This document shows, in pieces, positions 44,489 to 56,906 of a stretch of DNA of 58,000 nucleotides. The notes beneath the pieces were generated by a model. That model was not told the DNA's origin, ran no database searches, and saw nothing but the letters and a program-made list of their open reading frames with translations. This DNA is from Adiantum capillus-veneris. Lineage: Eukaryota; Streptophyta; Polypodiopsida; Polypodiales; Pteridaceae. The DNA lies in NCBI GenBank assembly GCA_014529385.2, contig CM043959.1:60094253-60152252 (forward strand), read 5' to 3'. Position numbers and translations under genes: made by a program. Within the stretch, counting starts at the first letter, position 1, and every line of letters starts with the position of its first letter.

Positions 44489-46690
44489 ATGTGCATTAGG
44501 TTGCAAGGTCCTCCTGACCCTATTGTTCCAATTGTGGGAAGACGACGAAGGACAGGTGGTTTGGATGAATTCATTTATTCTACACCTCAGGCTGAGGAAC
44601 ATGTGTCTCCGTCGCCAAGCCCGGTTCATGGTCAGCGTATTCAACGTGCACGATGTACTCCGCATAGTCAGTCATGTCCTCCTGCTGTGCGCTCTTCCTC
44701 ACCCACTCATGTTGCTCCACCACCGACTCTTGTAAGCAGTCCCGGGGTTTCACCTCCTATTGTTTGAAAGCTCTTTCCAGGAGGGGGTACAATTGGGCAA
44801 GGGACTATGGTGCAGCCAGTGACGGGTGGTCAGATTAAGTATAGGCGCTTTTGAGGTCTTTCAAAGGAAGACCCTAATGCACATTTGCAACAATTTAATA
44901 AAGTGTATGGATTGAATCATCCTGGCGCTCTGGTTCCTCTTCATCAACAATTGCTGTTTGAATCCACACTTTCAGGGAAAGCTACAAAATGGATGTTAGT
45001 GTATCCTAACGATCACTTTCAAACGTATATCGAAGGGTCTAAAGCGTTCTTGTGTCGATTTAGAACGGAAAAGACGGTCCCTCAACATTTAGAAAAGCTT
45101 CGGACGTTGCATCAAAAGTCGTTGCCAGTTGATGACGCCCAGTATTTTGTGCACTTTGGCACAATTTTATAAACTACATCGGCAAACCATTAGCATTTTG
45201 GCTACAACCATTCATGAAACTGATCTTTCCATTGTAAAATGTGATGTAAATTGGCTTGGCATATTTAGCGGGTCCGCAAAGTGTAAAATGCCATGTCCAA
45301 TATGTAAGGTGTATCACAAAAATTGAAGGGTTCTAGGAGTTCTTTTTTAGGTGCAACATGAAAGGTCAAAGACCTTAGCCAATATTGTACTCATTTCAAA
45401 ATTTGAATATCAAGAAAGAAAAGGGAAAGGAGAGGAGAAAAGGGAAGGGTGGTTGAGGAAGTTGGAACCTCCCTCTTCCTTTATCAACCTCTCTCACGGA
45501 TCTTTCAACGTCTCTTGCATTGGCACAACTCTTGCTTCTCTCTTCTCTGCGTGCTTTCTTGCCATATCCATGGAAGGTGAGGGAGAGAGTGAGGATGATG
45601 GGGATGATGATTTTCTGTGTGCCATAGCCAAAGCTTGATCTCTTGAGTGTGTGTGGGGATTTTCTTGGTTATGGGAGTCTGTTTTCATGGTGAGAGGCCA
45701 AGCCTCAAGCATACATTTTGCTGCTTGTTCTCGGGTTTTGGGTGCATTGAGAGCAAGGGTGAGAGCCGTGTTCACCAATAAAGGATTATGCTGCAAAGTT
45801 CTGGATGCTTTTGCAGCGGGTATCTCAAGCACAACATCTAGCAACCGAGGTGTTGAATGATTATTTTATGCAAGGACTCAATAAGGATCTCAAAATTGCT
45901 ATGGAAATAGTGGATAAGGTAACCACTCCACTGGATAAGGTTATTGCAAGGGCTGTTGTAGTAGGAGAGGCTTTAGAGGATATAGAATCACCAAGGAAAT
46001 CAAAGAAAAAGGATCGCAAGAAATCTCATCGTAAATCTCAGGGAAGTGGCAGTGATAGTTTGGAGTCGAAGAATGCAGACTCCGAATCCTCAGATTCAGG
46101 CAGTAGTGGTTCCGTGAAAGAATCGGAGGAAGCACCTCAGAAAAAATCCCAGCGTCACTGGGAAAGGTGTTCCATCTGGATCAGCATAATCTTCTGCGGT
46201 GGTTAAAAGTTTGAAGGAGCTGTGGTGTACTCAGTGCCAAAATTCATGACATGCCGCTGAAGAGTGTGCAATGAATCAGAAGTGGTGTGAGATTTGCACA
46301 ACCAACACCCATAATACAGTTGAATGTTTTTACAATGGTCGTGATCGTAGGAGTCGGGATTCTTCTACATGGTAGTCATAACAGTCAGGACATGGACAAG
46401 AGCATGCGGTGGTGTTGGCCCACACTCATGCATCAGAGGTGCTGTTTCAAGGACCAATCGGTGGACGGGGTCAAGTAGGGATCGTGGTCGCAGAAGAGGT
46501 GGCCGAGATCCTAATCAAACCAAGACCTGCCTTTTCTATTTGGCAGATGGGCATTGGCAGTCGCAGTGTTTAGAAGCTATGAAATATGATCAGAAGAAAC
46601 AGGAAGGTGCTGCTAGAAAGCAACCGAGTGTGTGGCTATGGTTTAGATTGAGGGGCTGGACGAATTTGACCCGGTGGTTTCATTGATTAC
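44489..46690 (+). pseudogene. gag: Gag remnant of element B
   Basis: The N-terminal part at 44489-44767 is Pro/Arg/Ser-rich. The Gag core at 44881-45172 has a LFESTLSGKATKWM stretch and an FRTEKTVPQHLEKLR stretch. Core sequence resumes at 45805 (YFMQGLNKDLKIAM), and zinc-knuckle sequences follow at about 46225-46575, including CEICTTNTHNTVEC with full C-x2-C-x4-H-x4-C spacing. One knuckle has lost a Cys to Tyr. Between about 45240 and 45800 the Gag sense is lost, which may mark an inserted foreign segment of about 0.5 kb. Frameshifts and stops are frequent. Confidence 0.7.
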
Positions 46691-47219
46691 CTGCTCTGGC
46701 AAAAATGTGGTACCAACAGTCGATGTTAAGCTCCTGGATTAGGCAACTCAAGAGGATGTACATAAAAACACTGTAACTTGGATGCCACATTCAGTACCAC
46801 CATCGCAATCATCAGGATCATTGGCCCCCTCTTCGGAAAAGAAAGAGGGGAAAGTTTGAAACAAGGCAAATACCATGGAAGAGGATAATTGGGATTCTAT
46901 TTGGAAGGAGGTTCTAGAATCACCATTATAAGTATGATTGGGATCGTTATTGAAATTGGTTTCGGATTTTCATAACTCCTTGCTAAGTCATTAGTTCAAA
47001 GCAACGAATGAGTTGGAAGTTGATATTGCGGTAGCTGAGGGTGAGCGAGATGATTCAGTCTCGTTTTGTCGACAACTAGGATTACAGATACACGCATTCC
47101 AAAGCTTTCAGTAAGATATCATGGCACATATATCGACAAATTAGTCCTTGAATATTATTACTCAAGCGGCTTGTGAGCACTTTGGTCTTAGTGATTAGAA
47201 ACCTGCACCCTTTGTATTT

Positions 47220-50200
47220 CGCATGGTGGATCAGAGAAAGTACAGCCAATAGGATTGCTCCGAGGCATTGTGCTGGATGTGGCTGGTTTGTATTTTGTTA
47301 TTTTGTTAGTAGTGTTGAATATTGAGGATTGCACTCAAGATTATCATATTATTTTGGGATGACCATGGTTACGTCAAGCCAGGGTAAAGCATAATTGGGA
47401 GGCAAAAATGCTGACAGTTAAAAAGGGTCGCAAGAAAGTTCGCGTGATGTTGGGAACATGCAAACAACCAGTTTAGGCAGCATGGCCTGTGATAGCAGAG
47501 ATAGTGAATATGGTGAAAGGATTTAGAAGAGGATGAAGAGAAGCAATTCTTGAAGGCTAACCTGGATTTAGTTTCTCTCTATCTTGCAAATATTTCTACG
47601 ATTTTGGAGGGGATGTCTTTAGGGGATCAAGGAATAGCAGAGTCAAGGGGGGGAAAAGAAGTCTTGCATATTCCCAAACAATTGGAGGAGATTCTTAGGC
47701 AAGAACGTGAGTTTGAAGCACAGATGAGTAAAGTAACAAGGGTAAAGGAGGATGAACTGGAGACGGTATTTCTAGGAGCTCAAGAGGAGTCTCAACCAAT
47801 TCATATTAGTAATAAGCAGCTTGAGGCAAGTTTTCGAGGAGACTTGATTAATTTGTTGACAGAATGTAAGGATGTTTTTGCATGGGAGTATGCGGATATG
47901 AAAGGATTCGATCCAAAGTTTTATCAGCATACGATTCATTTAAAACCAGATGCAGTGCCGGTCAAGCAACATTCATATAGGATGAAACCAAATGTGACGA
48001 AGCAAGTGAAGGTGGAAATTGATCATCTGTTGCGGGTGGGTTTTATTACCCCTATTGACAATCTAGAATGAATTTCTCCTATTGTGGTGGTACGAAAGAA
48101 AAACAAGCAAATTCAAATTTGTGTGGATTATAGGAAGCTGAATGCAGCTACTATTCCAGACCCTTTTTCACTTCCATTTTTGAACTCCATTTTCAATGAT
48201 GTGGCAAGGCATGAGATGTATTCTTTTCTGTATGGGTTCAGTGGGTATAACCAAATTCGGATGGTTGAAGGTGATTAGGCTAAAACAGCTTTTATTACAG
48301 CATGGGGCGTTTTCGCATGCACAATAATGTGGTTTGGATTATAGAATGTGCCCTCAACTTTTCAAACGGATATGTTTCAAATTTTTGGTCCCTACTTGAC
48401 AGATTTTAAGTGAATCTTTCTGGATGATCTCAGTGTCTTTGGAGCATACTTAGAGCATTTGAATCAATTGCGGTTATGTTTTATGAAATGTAGAGAGGTG
48501 AAATTTAGTTTAAATCCTCTAAAATATGCATTTGCAGTGCAAAGTGGGAGATTATTGGGTCATGTAATTTCTAAGGAAGACATTGCAGTGGAGCCCGATA
48601 AAATAGCAGCAATTATGGAAGCACCTCCATCGACGAATTCAAACCAGTGTGCAGAATTTCTGGGCCAAGCTCGTTGGCATGGGAGACATTTGAGGTTTGT
48701 CGCACATTTGGAAATCCCTATTAATTAGGCAGCATATGCCAAAGTTTTTGGATGGATGCAGGAATGGGATCTGGCCTTTAGAAGATTAAAAATTTAGCTG
48801 CCCAAAGCTCCAATTACGATCCCTCTAAATTCGGGTCAGGATTTTCATGTTTTTGTGGATGCCTCTGAACAGGGCTATTAGCAGTGTGCTGATGCAGGAA
48901 CAAACTCAAGGGTGGTTTCGACCTGTCTATTATGCTAGCAGACGATTATCATAAGCAGAAAAAAAATTATACAGTAATAGAAAAAGAATGTTTAGGGATT
49001 ATACTCGGTGAAGAAGTTCCGTCATTATCTGTTGGGCCGGCAATTTTTCTTTCATGTGGATCATTCGGCTCCTTTATACCTAGTGCACCAACAAAATTTG
49101 ACAGGAAGATTAGTCAGATGGGTGATCTTGTTATAAGGATTTGATTTTGAGGTAATACATTGTCCCGGAGCCTAGCATGTGGTTGGTGATTACCTGTCTC
49201 AGCTAGATTCCGGTGAGCCGCCGAGACGGGGGTTGCTGATGAATTTTTGGATGCGTCTCTCTTTTTGACAGGAGTAGTTGCGGATGAGATTTACGCAATT
49301 ATCTCGGATGATTCCTAGAATTCCCTGGACCTGGTATGAGGAGATGTTCCATTTTCTCAACAGTGGAGAAATGCCTTCATTCTTGTCTAGACATCAACAT
49401 CACCGGATGGCTATTTGAAGCCGGAATTTTGAGATTGTCATGGGGAATTTGTATTCTCGCAAGGTAGAGGATGTCCTGCTAAGATGTGTCCTACCACAGG
49501 AACAAGGATCTGTTTTGGAGGGGGTTCATACAGGCATTGCAGGGGGTCACTTTGCAACTTTGATCACGGCAAGGAAAGTGCTACAATCTGGATTATGGTG
49601 GCCAACATTGTTTCAAGATGCGAAGGGTTTCGTACAACATTGTGATGTGTGTCATCGGTTGGGGCAATCTACTAAAATGTCCAGAATGCCTTTACAACTA
49701 GTATTACCCTTGGAGCCTTTTCAGAATTGGGGATTGGATTTTATTGTGCCTTTTAAACCAATCGCAGATATTTTGATGGCCACGGATCATGCGACTAAAT
49801 GGGTGGAAACATGGCCTTCGAAAGATAATACATCGGTTTTGTTTGCTAGGTGCTTATATAATAATATTTTTTCCAGATATGACTGTCGTATTGAGTTGGT
49901 TAGTGATCAGGGTAGCCATTTCTTGAATAAAGTGATGGAGAGAATGTTACAATTTTATTTTGTGTTACACAGGAAATATTCTCCATATTACCCTAAGGCG
50001 AATAGGCAGGCAGAATCAACTAATAAGCAATTGGTTCGCATCTTGACAAAGCTAGTTGATTTGCATAGAACGGATTGGGATGTCAAACTTTCTTTCGCAT
50101 TATGGGCCTACCGTACAACATATAAAGTGGCAATAGGACTAACTCCTTCAAATTGGAATTTGGAATGGAGGCAATTACCCCAGTGGAGCATGTGGTTCTG

Positions 50201-50464
50201 AGCTTGTGAATGCTGATTGCGGATACTAGGCTTCTTTCGGAAGATTCCATTGTTTATCGTTTGAATGTTTTGCAAGAATTAGATGAAGAGCGATTGTGCA
50301 CTTTTGCAGTGTTGCAAGATGTGCAATCCCGAAGGAAGAAATGGCTGGAAAGCCCTAAAGCACGGCAATTTTTGTGGGGCCAGTTTGTTCTTGTATTTAA
50401 TTTCCACCTTGGGAAGATGCCCGAGAAGCTGAATGACGGTGGTCTGGGCTGTTCTGGATTTTAA
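47220..50464 (+). pseudogene. pol: Pol remnant of element B
   Basis: A protease end lies at about 47330-47450 (YHIILG followed by a stop and PWLRQA). RT spans about 47550-48750, with FAWEYADMKGFDP, ICVDYRKLNAAT, GFSGYNQIRM and LDD in place of the usual YMDD context near 48420. RNase H pieces lie at 48840-49190. Integrase at 49440-50200 has one zinc module (H-x4-H type start VHTGIAGGHF, then CDVCHRL), WGLDFIVPF, VSDQGSHFLN and a YYPKANRQAESTNK stretch. More than ten in-frame stops separate the pieces. The zinc module is single here, unlike in element A. Confidence 0.85.
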
Positions 50465-52861
50465 AGTCCTGTGGGCCTACCTCCTTTTATTTGGTTGATT
50501 TACGGGGGGAGGTGATTTCTATTCTGGTGAATGGGTTTCAACTGCGCCATTATTTTTTACCTACCTTGATTAAGTGCCCCTTTGTTGTGGTACAAGAGAC
50601 GGAAGCCGCCTTAATCATGATTGGGGATTCTTTAACATACAATCTCAAAAAGCAGGAAAAGGGCTATGATGATTGTGACACCGTGGCACGCCCTATTTTG
50701 AGAACTCTTTGTGAGTGGTTTTGTGCATGCAATAGATACCTTATATTTTGTTTGCGTTATTTGCAAGGCTTTCACAAGGCTGCACTTCTGTGATCTTCTT
50801 TTCTCCTGTGTGCCTTTGCCACCATGATGGCTTCTTTGCTATAGTGCATTCCGTTTACTCGTGTGCAACAGCAGCTGGCTCTCAGACGGCGGGTGGATGC
50901 ATGGTTGCAGGATTTGCGGTTGCGTGTCTTTGCCAACCTCAATTGGCAGGGTATCCCTGGACACCCCAGGCTATGGATTTGATCAAGCAGTTAGCTCTTG
51001 GTGATATGGTGCATGTCAGTAATTTGCACATTTAGTTAACAACTGAAAGAATTTCAAGGTGATGTTGCCTGCCTAGCGATGGTGTTGTGCGCACTTCACA
51101 TGTTGTTCCTGCTGCAGAGGCAGAGCTGGAGTTCAAATTGACAGTGAAGGGCGAATACAAGTTGTCAGGGCTCACTGATGCAGTGATAAGAGATGCATAT
51201 CTTTGGTTCTTGAAAGCAATTTGGTTGCAAGTCAAAACCTACACCATTTTTGCTAAAGCGCATAATGTATTGCATTCAGCCAACTTTGGGCCAGTGGCTT
51301 GGGCAGCGATCGTCAGAGAATGATTGCTACCAGAATGTCAATGAGTAGTGGAGCAGATGGGGTGCAGTACCCCAACGAATACCAAGGTTGGGCGACTTAT
51401 TACATTGGTGTTTCCCTTACAGGAAGTTTTTCCTCTCGCCCTTCGCCCTTTGTGCCAATTCAAGGATGATAGATTTCTCACACACACCACCATGCAGTCG
51501 GCACAGGCTCCGAGTTTTGTGCCTGTTGAGGGTTTGTCTCAAACACCTGCTCAAGTATTGGATGTGGCTGGTGCTTGTACTACAGTGGTAGCCTCTGGTT
51601 CACAGGAGATGGCCATTACAGGGACATCGAGCGAAAAGCGAGGATGGGAAGAAGTCCTGCTTTCCACACCACCTCCTACTGCGACATCGTCTCTGATCAG
51701 TGGCTGACTACCAGAGGATTCCGCAGTTACGCACTGGCATCAACGGATGCAGGAGCGGGCTACAACTTCCAATCCGGTGGGAACTGGCTCTGCCGATGCG
51801 AACACTTCCTTGCAACCAGAAAACCTTGATGTTAATAGGGTAACTGCCAATGCAGTGGGAACTAATCTAGTAGCTCTACCTTGTGAGACTCATATCGCAA
51901 ATCCCTCGGATCAGCTCTAGGTGTGCGGAGCCTTTTTGCAGCACATGGTGGATTCCTTGCGGATGGTCAGTTTGGCTAGCACCAACAAGTGAGGTAGGAG
52001 TTACCAAGCTCAAATCATAGGTGGCTGCCTTGTAGGGTTGCAAGGCGGAGCTGACAAGCCAAAACTCAGCATTGGATAGTACATCCCGGTAGCAGGATGT
52101 GTTGCTTCTGTTCAAGACGAAGTTCTTCGATTGTGAACACAGAATAGCCTGGCCATTATTTAGCATCACATCCTGGTGATGTGATGATCAATATGAATGA
52201 TCTTGATGCCCTAGCAGTGGAAATGCAGCAGGACCTGCACACTTTTTTGGAGGGTCAAATGCAAAGCTGGAGGTCAAGGCTATCCAATGAGGCACTAACA
52301 CAACAACTAGCTCAACAACTTGTGGTGCGCCAGGCTAAGCCGCCGAGTGATGACAGAGATAAGAGCATTGTCCAAGAAGGTTGTGATATTTCTGATTGGG
52401 CAAAAGCTATAGAAGAATGTGCTGAGGCCCAAGCCCATGTCTCTCGTTTGCAGCGAGTGATTCGTCGTCTTCGTAGGGAGTGGCCTATAGTTTGTCTTTG
52501 GGCGGAGACACTGGCTCATTATTTTTCACTCAATCTCCCTCCATGTCCACCTTTTTGGCCTGCTCTAAATAGATATTTGGCTCGGTATTACCCTATCCAT
52601 ACCCCTCTTGCCCCTTTACCACATGCCCCTCAGTCTGTTTCCTTACCAACGCAATTCATTCCAAGGGATCCTTGGCCAGAGCAGCCTGAGATAGATCCAC
52701 GGTTGTTGGTAGAGGTTTACAGGGCCCATTGGAAAGATTTTTGAGGATTTGTCTACATCGGCATTTCCTCATCACCAGAGCGTGAAGAGGCGCAGCGACC
52801 AGAGCCTTTGACATAGAGAGGCTAAAGCTGTGGGTTCGCGCAATCCACCATCCATGCCAGG
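50465..52861 (+). other. 3' region of element B after integrase
   Basis: This 2.4-kb region has several open segments, at 50748-51035, 51348-51707 and 52181-52744. The first two have no recognisable domain. No strong polypurine tract is visible directly before the right LTR, perhaps through decay. Its length is more than a simple 3' untranslated region needs. Confidence 0.5.
52181..52744 (+). CDS. 3' ORF of element B, 187 codons, unknown
   Basis: Two ATGs at 52181/52184, stop TGA at 52742-52744, and no internal stop although the rest of element B is full of them. The first half is helical and coiled-coil-like with many Gln, Ala and Arg; the second half is Pro/Trp-rich. It ends 117 bases before the right LTR. 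It occupies the same relative place as the 1091-codon ORF of element A, but I see no sequence match between them. An older, longer ORF may have been its source. Confidence 0.4.
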   Translation: MMINMNDLDALAVEMQQDLHTFLEGQMQSWRSRLSNEALTQQLAQQLVVRQAKPPSDDRDKSIVQEGCDISDWAKAIEECAEAQAHVSRLQRVIRRLRREWPIVCLWAETLAHYFSLNLPPCPPFWPALNRYLARYYPIHTPLAPLPHAPQSVSLPTQFIPRDPWPEQPEIDPRLLVEVYRAHWKDF

Positions 52862-53239
52862 TGTTACGGCATAAGCCACACATTGTGGTCCTGCGGATGT
52901 CCAGACATTGCGGACTAGGAGTTCATGCGGCTTTGAGACAGTTCTTCATAGGATATCATGGGACAAAATGGGGTTTTGCACCGTTCTCGATCTGCGTAGG
53001 AGCAGCGGGTGTATTTGGGGGGCATATCAGTTTTTGTGGATATCTCTCATGCAATCAATATATCATTCTCATGTAATTCTGTGTTCTGTTACACATCAAT
53101 GAAGAAGATGGTGTTCTGTTCTTGAGTATTGTCTTCTATTTTGTCTTCATATACCTTGTTGTTCATATAATGTAAGGAAGTGTGAGGATACCCATTCCCG
53201 TAGTGCTTATTGCTCCATTGCGGAGCATTAGCCATTACA
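52862..53239 (+). repeat. Right LTR of element B
   Basis: It aligns without a gap to 44067-44444. About 36 of about 39 differences are transitions, as expected for old methylated DNA. Confidence 0.9.
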
Positions 53240-53264
53240 TAAAGCTATCCCCTTACTCCCCCCT

Positions 53265-53285
53265 CCCCCCCCCCCCCCCCCCCCC
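53265..53285. repeat. C21 homopolymer
   Basis: Twenty-one C in a row, preceded by further C-rich sequence, starting 26 bases after the right LTR of element B. It may be real or an assembly artefact. Confidence 0.9.
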
Positions 53286-55795
53286 TTTGTAATTGCAAAA
53301 CAAACTTGAAAGTAGACAAACTTGAAAAGAACAATGCATATGCTCTGATTAACCTTTGCTTTGGTGTGAACCATGAGTTGTAAACACAAAACTTTAAAAG
53401 GCACTAACTTGTAATCTTAAGGCAAATGATCTTTAAGCTTTCTTTGATAGATTATGCAAGAGTAAATGATTGATTATGAAAGAGTAGAACCCTTCAAGAA
53501 GTGGACATGCTAGTGTAGTGAAAAATGCTCATGCAATGGAGTATGAATGATTAAGCGATAGGAACATTGTTTTGGTCATAACTCACAGATTGTTATAAAT
53601 CAATCTGAACTCTTTTAGCCAGAGATAAAACACATTATTTAGAACATTTTCTCTCTTGGGCATCATGCACAAAAATCACGCATGAGCTAAGAGATATGGT
53701 CAAAAGACATCTTGCTGCCCACTGTACAAAATTTTGGACCGATCTCCATAATCACCTTGGGTATGCGAGTTATTAATCCTTCCATAACCGGGTTCACCTA
53801 CGCGTATAGGGGTGCTACCAAGGGGAAGTACCATATGACATCATGAGTTAACCGTGTTGTTTAAATAAGATTTATGGTTTGTTTTGGTGATTTGATTTCA
53901 AGTATTATATGTCCATAAACTCATGTGAGGGTATATGGTTAGTCAACCCGAACCGCATAGGCAGATATGAATAAAGTGTCTTTCTGTGTTACCGTTTGTT
54001 GTATTAGTATCAAATGGGCAAAGTGATGTGACAAAGTGTTAGTCTATATTATGTATTTGAGCTTGATGCATTGGTTTGAGGCCATACACTTTAATTTTCA
54101 TGTTATGTATGCTCCCAAAAATGGCAAAAAGTTATTTTTCGCATATATGTGAAGTTATGATTTATGGTCGGCCTAAGGGTCGGCCTAAGGGTCGGAGATG
54201 TTTTGCATCATGTTTATGGTGATGGAGTGATATCATATGATGTATGGAACCTTACGGATAGGTGTGGATGCATCATGTGCATGGGTATGATTGCTTTCCA
54301 CCTTTCTAGGTCAAAATTAGCTCTATACGCTAGAGAGGTGAAGTGCAGATAACTTTGCATGACTAGATGTTGTCAAAATTGGATTTTTATATCATGTTTA
54401 GTTGTTGGTCGGACTTATTTTATGCATGGAAATATCATGTTTCAAGGGCCATTTGTGTGGACTTTGATTGACTGCAGTGGACATGTCAAACTCCAAGTGT
54501 GGGAGTTGGTTCAGTGTGAATAAGATTTGTGGTTAAGGGCTGAGGTCCCTCGTGGATTATGGTTGTGATTTTTTTGGGTGGAAGCCGCTGTGGCTCTTGG
54601 TTTTTTTTCTTGGATATGGTTATGCTGCCAAAATAATGTCAAAATTTTACAGCCATATTATGTTCTAAAGTGGTTATGTAGAATTGGTTGTGCCTCACCT
54701 AAGTTGGGTAGAGAGCTCACCCGTGTGATGTGATTGGATTATGGTTTATGGTTTGGGAGTAGATCATGACGTGATTTGGATGGTTTATGGTAGACATGTA
54801 AGGGTAGAGACCCTATACAGTCTAAGTGCTTCGAAAAGATTGTTTGTGCATATGGAAGGTGCTATTGTGACTGGACTCACGTGTTATGTTTCTCATGGAA
54901 ACGTTGCTACAAGACTAGTATCACCTACAACGCTTAGCCTTAGATAAAAGGGTCCTTGACCTAGGGCTTTGCTTGATCGGGGATGTTATTGGATTTTGCC
55001 TTGGCTTTACCTAAACATCTAATGCTGGGCATCAAAGAGGTGTGGCACCTAAACTTGTATGGTTGGTGTTGATAGCCTACCACCTATTGGTATTTGGGAT
55101 CCTTTTAAAGCTCAATTTATGGAGGGAGGCAAAGCTGCCTTAGCTTATGTCTGGCTCAGGTAGGTTGGAGGTGTTCTGGCTCGCGCTCTGGGTGAAGTGA
55201 AATTCTCTATGTCCGTAGTAGAGCGAAAGTGGATGGGTGGACTAGTCGATCACTACATAGGGTCCGGTGCTTTGCTTGTTATTTTGTCATATTCTTTTGA
55301 TGTTATGGTATACCCACATTTTGTTATTGCATTAATACATTGTTGCTTGTTTCATATAGATGGGGGCATTTAAAGATTCTTTGTTGTCATTCTTTCGTGT
55401 CTCTAGTGCACTCTATTTCACCCTCCACTATATTCTCTCTCTCTCTCTTCTCGTAGTGCGATGTACACATATATTCACCCTCCATAATGTTTTTTTTTTA
55501 TAGTATGCTTTCATTCATAATACCCATTTAGAGGCAGCACTAGTCACTAGGTGTCTCTGGATGCGGCTCATGGTCTAAACTCCATGTTGGTCGGGTGCTG
55601 AGAACTCCTCCCCTATGCAAATGCCTCCACAACTCTGATGTATATTAAAAATTGTACATTTTGTGCATAGACCCCTGGGGAGGGGTATCTCTCACGTATC
55701 TCTCACCTAGTATCAATGCCTATGCTTAAGGTTATGGGGATAGCCTAAAGCATGATACTAGTCAGGTTAGTTATGCATCGTGCACGCATTCATGC
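53286..55795. other. Gene-poor stretch
   Basis: There is no frame with a known domain. GGTCGGCCTAAGG is repeated in tandem near 54166-54196. Many T/G-rich words recur loosely (ATGTTATGG, GTTTATGGT), but no unit could be defined. A short CT tract lies at about 55432-55450. Confidence 0.45.
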
Positions 55796-56371
55796 ATGTT
55801 GTTTGAGAAAGGATATTGTATTCATGATGCATCTATAAGTGACATAGGTTGGTGGTACCTACTTGACTTGTCTTCTCTAATGGAAGTATTTCGTTTGAGT
55901 TATGGTGAAGTGGTTGACGTGTTCGACAACGGCGTTGTGATTTCTTTGAATGTTTGTTTTGTAGCAAAAAATGGCTCCCAGAGTGACATCTGAATGCTTT
56001 AGCTAGGGGAATGAGGTTTTTGCCATAGTGTTCAACAATATGGAAACACAATCATCAAAGATGCAAGGGAACTTTTTTACTTAGAAATCGGGACCAAAGT
56101 CTACGCCATGCCAGGAAGCACAACTTGTTGGAAGAGTGTTGACAGTAGTTACCTTACTCGTCACCAAGAATCCTTTCCTCAATTCTTTATTTACACCGAT
56201 GATAGTCCAAGAGACTGGTTTACCAACCTCATGCTACTTCAACTTAGAATGTGATTAGGCCTAGAAGACATGTTCTACTACTTGAAAATGCACTCTCAAA
56301 TGTTAAGGATTGTCAAAGTTGCTAAGAAGTTTAAAGCTCTTGCAACTGTCATAGGGAAAGAAAGACTATAA
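55796..56371 (+). pseudogene. Coding-like segments, unknown gene
   Basis: An open frame at 56015-56252 continues after one TGA to a TAA at 56369-56371, with protein-like composition (Tyr, Trp, Phe, charged residues). A T-rich TTTGTTTTGTAG at 55952-55963 resembles a splice acceptor followed by an ATG at 55970. The segment probably belongs with the three downstream segments as parts of one multi-exon gene or a decayed copy of it. The family is unknown. Confidence 0.35.
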
Positions 56372-56577
56372 GATAACTATATACCACGTTGTCGCATGGG
56401 AGGTCTAAGAGAATAACTTCTCATGAGATTTAAAAGAATATTTAGAGAATTGGCTCCGAGACACCCGTAATATTGTAATAGAATCATAAAAGTCAAACTT
56501 TGTCGATTAAAAGGACATAGACTCGGTTTTGGTTCACATGTGTATCAAGTTTTCTGTCTCCTTGTCTTGTTTTTTAG

Positions 56578-56865
56578 ATGGATCTTTGTAATTCTTTAGA
56601 TGAACTCCCAAGTGATTTTGCACAAAGGGTCTTTTTTAATTACGCGGTTGGTTTTAGTATTCATTTGGAAGTTGAAGTGGTTCGAGATTCAAAGGGGGTT
56701 AGAGACTACCTTGTTTCAAACACTTACGTAGCATGGGAGTTGTATGTTGAAGCCCAAACTGAATATCAGACACAAGTGCCTGATAGGTTTATGACCGATC
56801 CACAGCTTTGGATCGAGGAAAAGATTGAAGAAAAAGACATCAAAGTACAGGGATCTCGCTTTTAG
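56578..56865 (+). CDS. Coding-like exon, 95 codons, unknown
   Basis: CTTGTTTTTTAG directly before the ATG at 56578 fits a splice acceptor. The frame is open to TAG at 56863-56865 and encodes an acidic, aromatic-rich protein segment. No known domain was recognised. It is followed 41 bases later by the next segment at 56907. Confidence 0.35.
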   Translation: MDLCNSLDELPSDFAQRVFFNYAVGFSIHLEVEVVRDSKGVRDYLVSNTYVAWELYVEAQTEYQTQVPDRFMTDPQLWIEEKIEEKDIKVQGSRF

Positions 56866-56906
56866 ACATACCAAGTTGAGAGAAAATTCTTAGTAAGAAG
56901 GCCCTC

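Larger units (their letters stand above)
44067..53239 (+). mobile_element. Element B, old 9.17-kb Ty3/gypsy retrotransposon
   Basis: It has two 378-bp LTRs (44067-44444 and 52862-53239), TGTTACGG..CATTACA ends, and gag, protease, RT, RNase H and integrase in Ty3/gypsy order. The candidate duplication is TGAAG on the left (44062-44066) and TAAAG on the right (53240-53244), one mismatch. The LTRs differ at about 39 of 378 positions, nearly all transitions, so the insertion is old. Coding frames are broken throughout. A 2.4-kb region with ORF-like segments lies between integrase and the right LTR. Confidence 0.9.
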
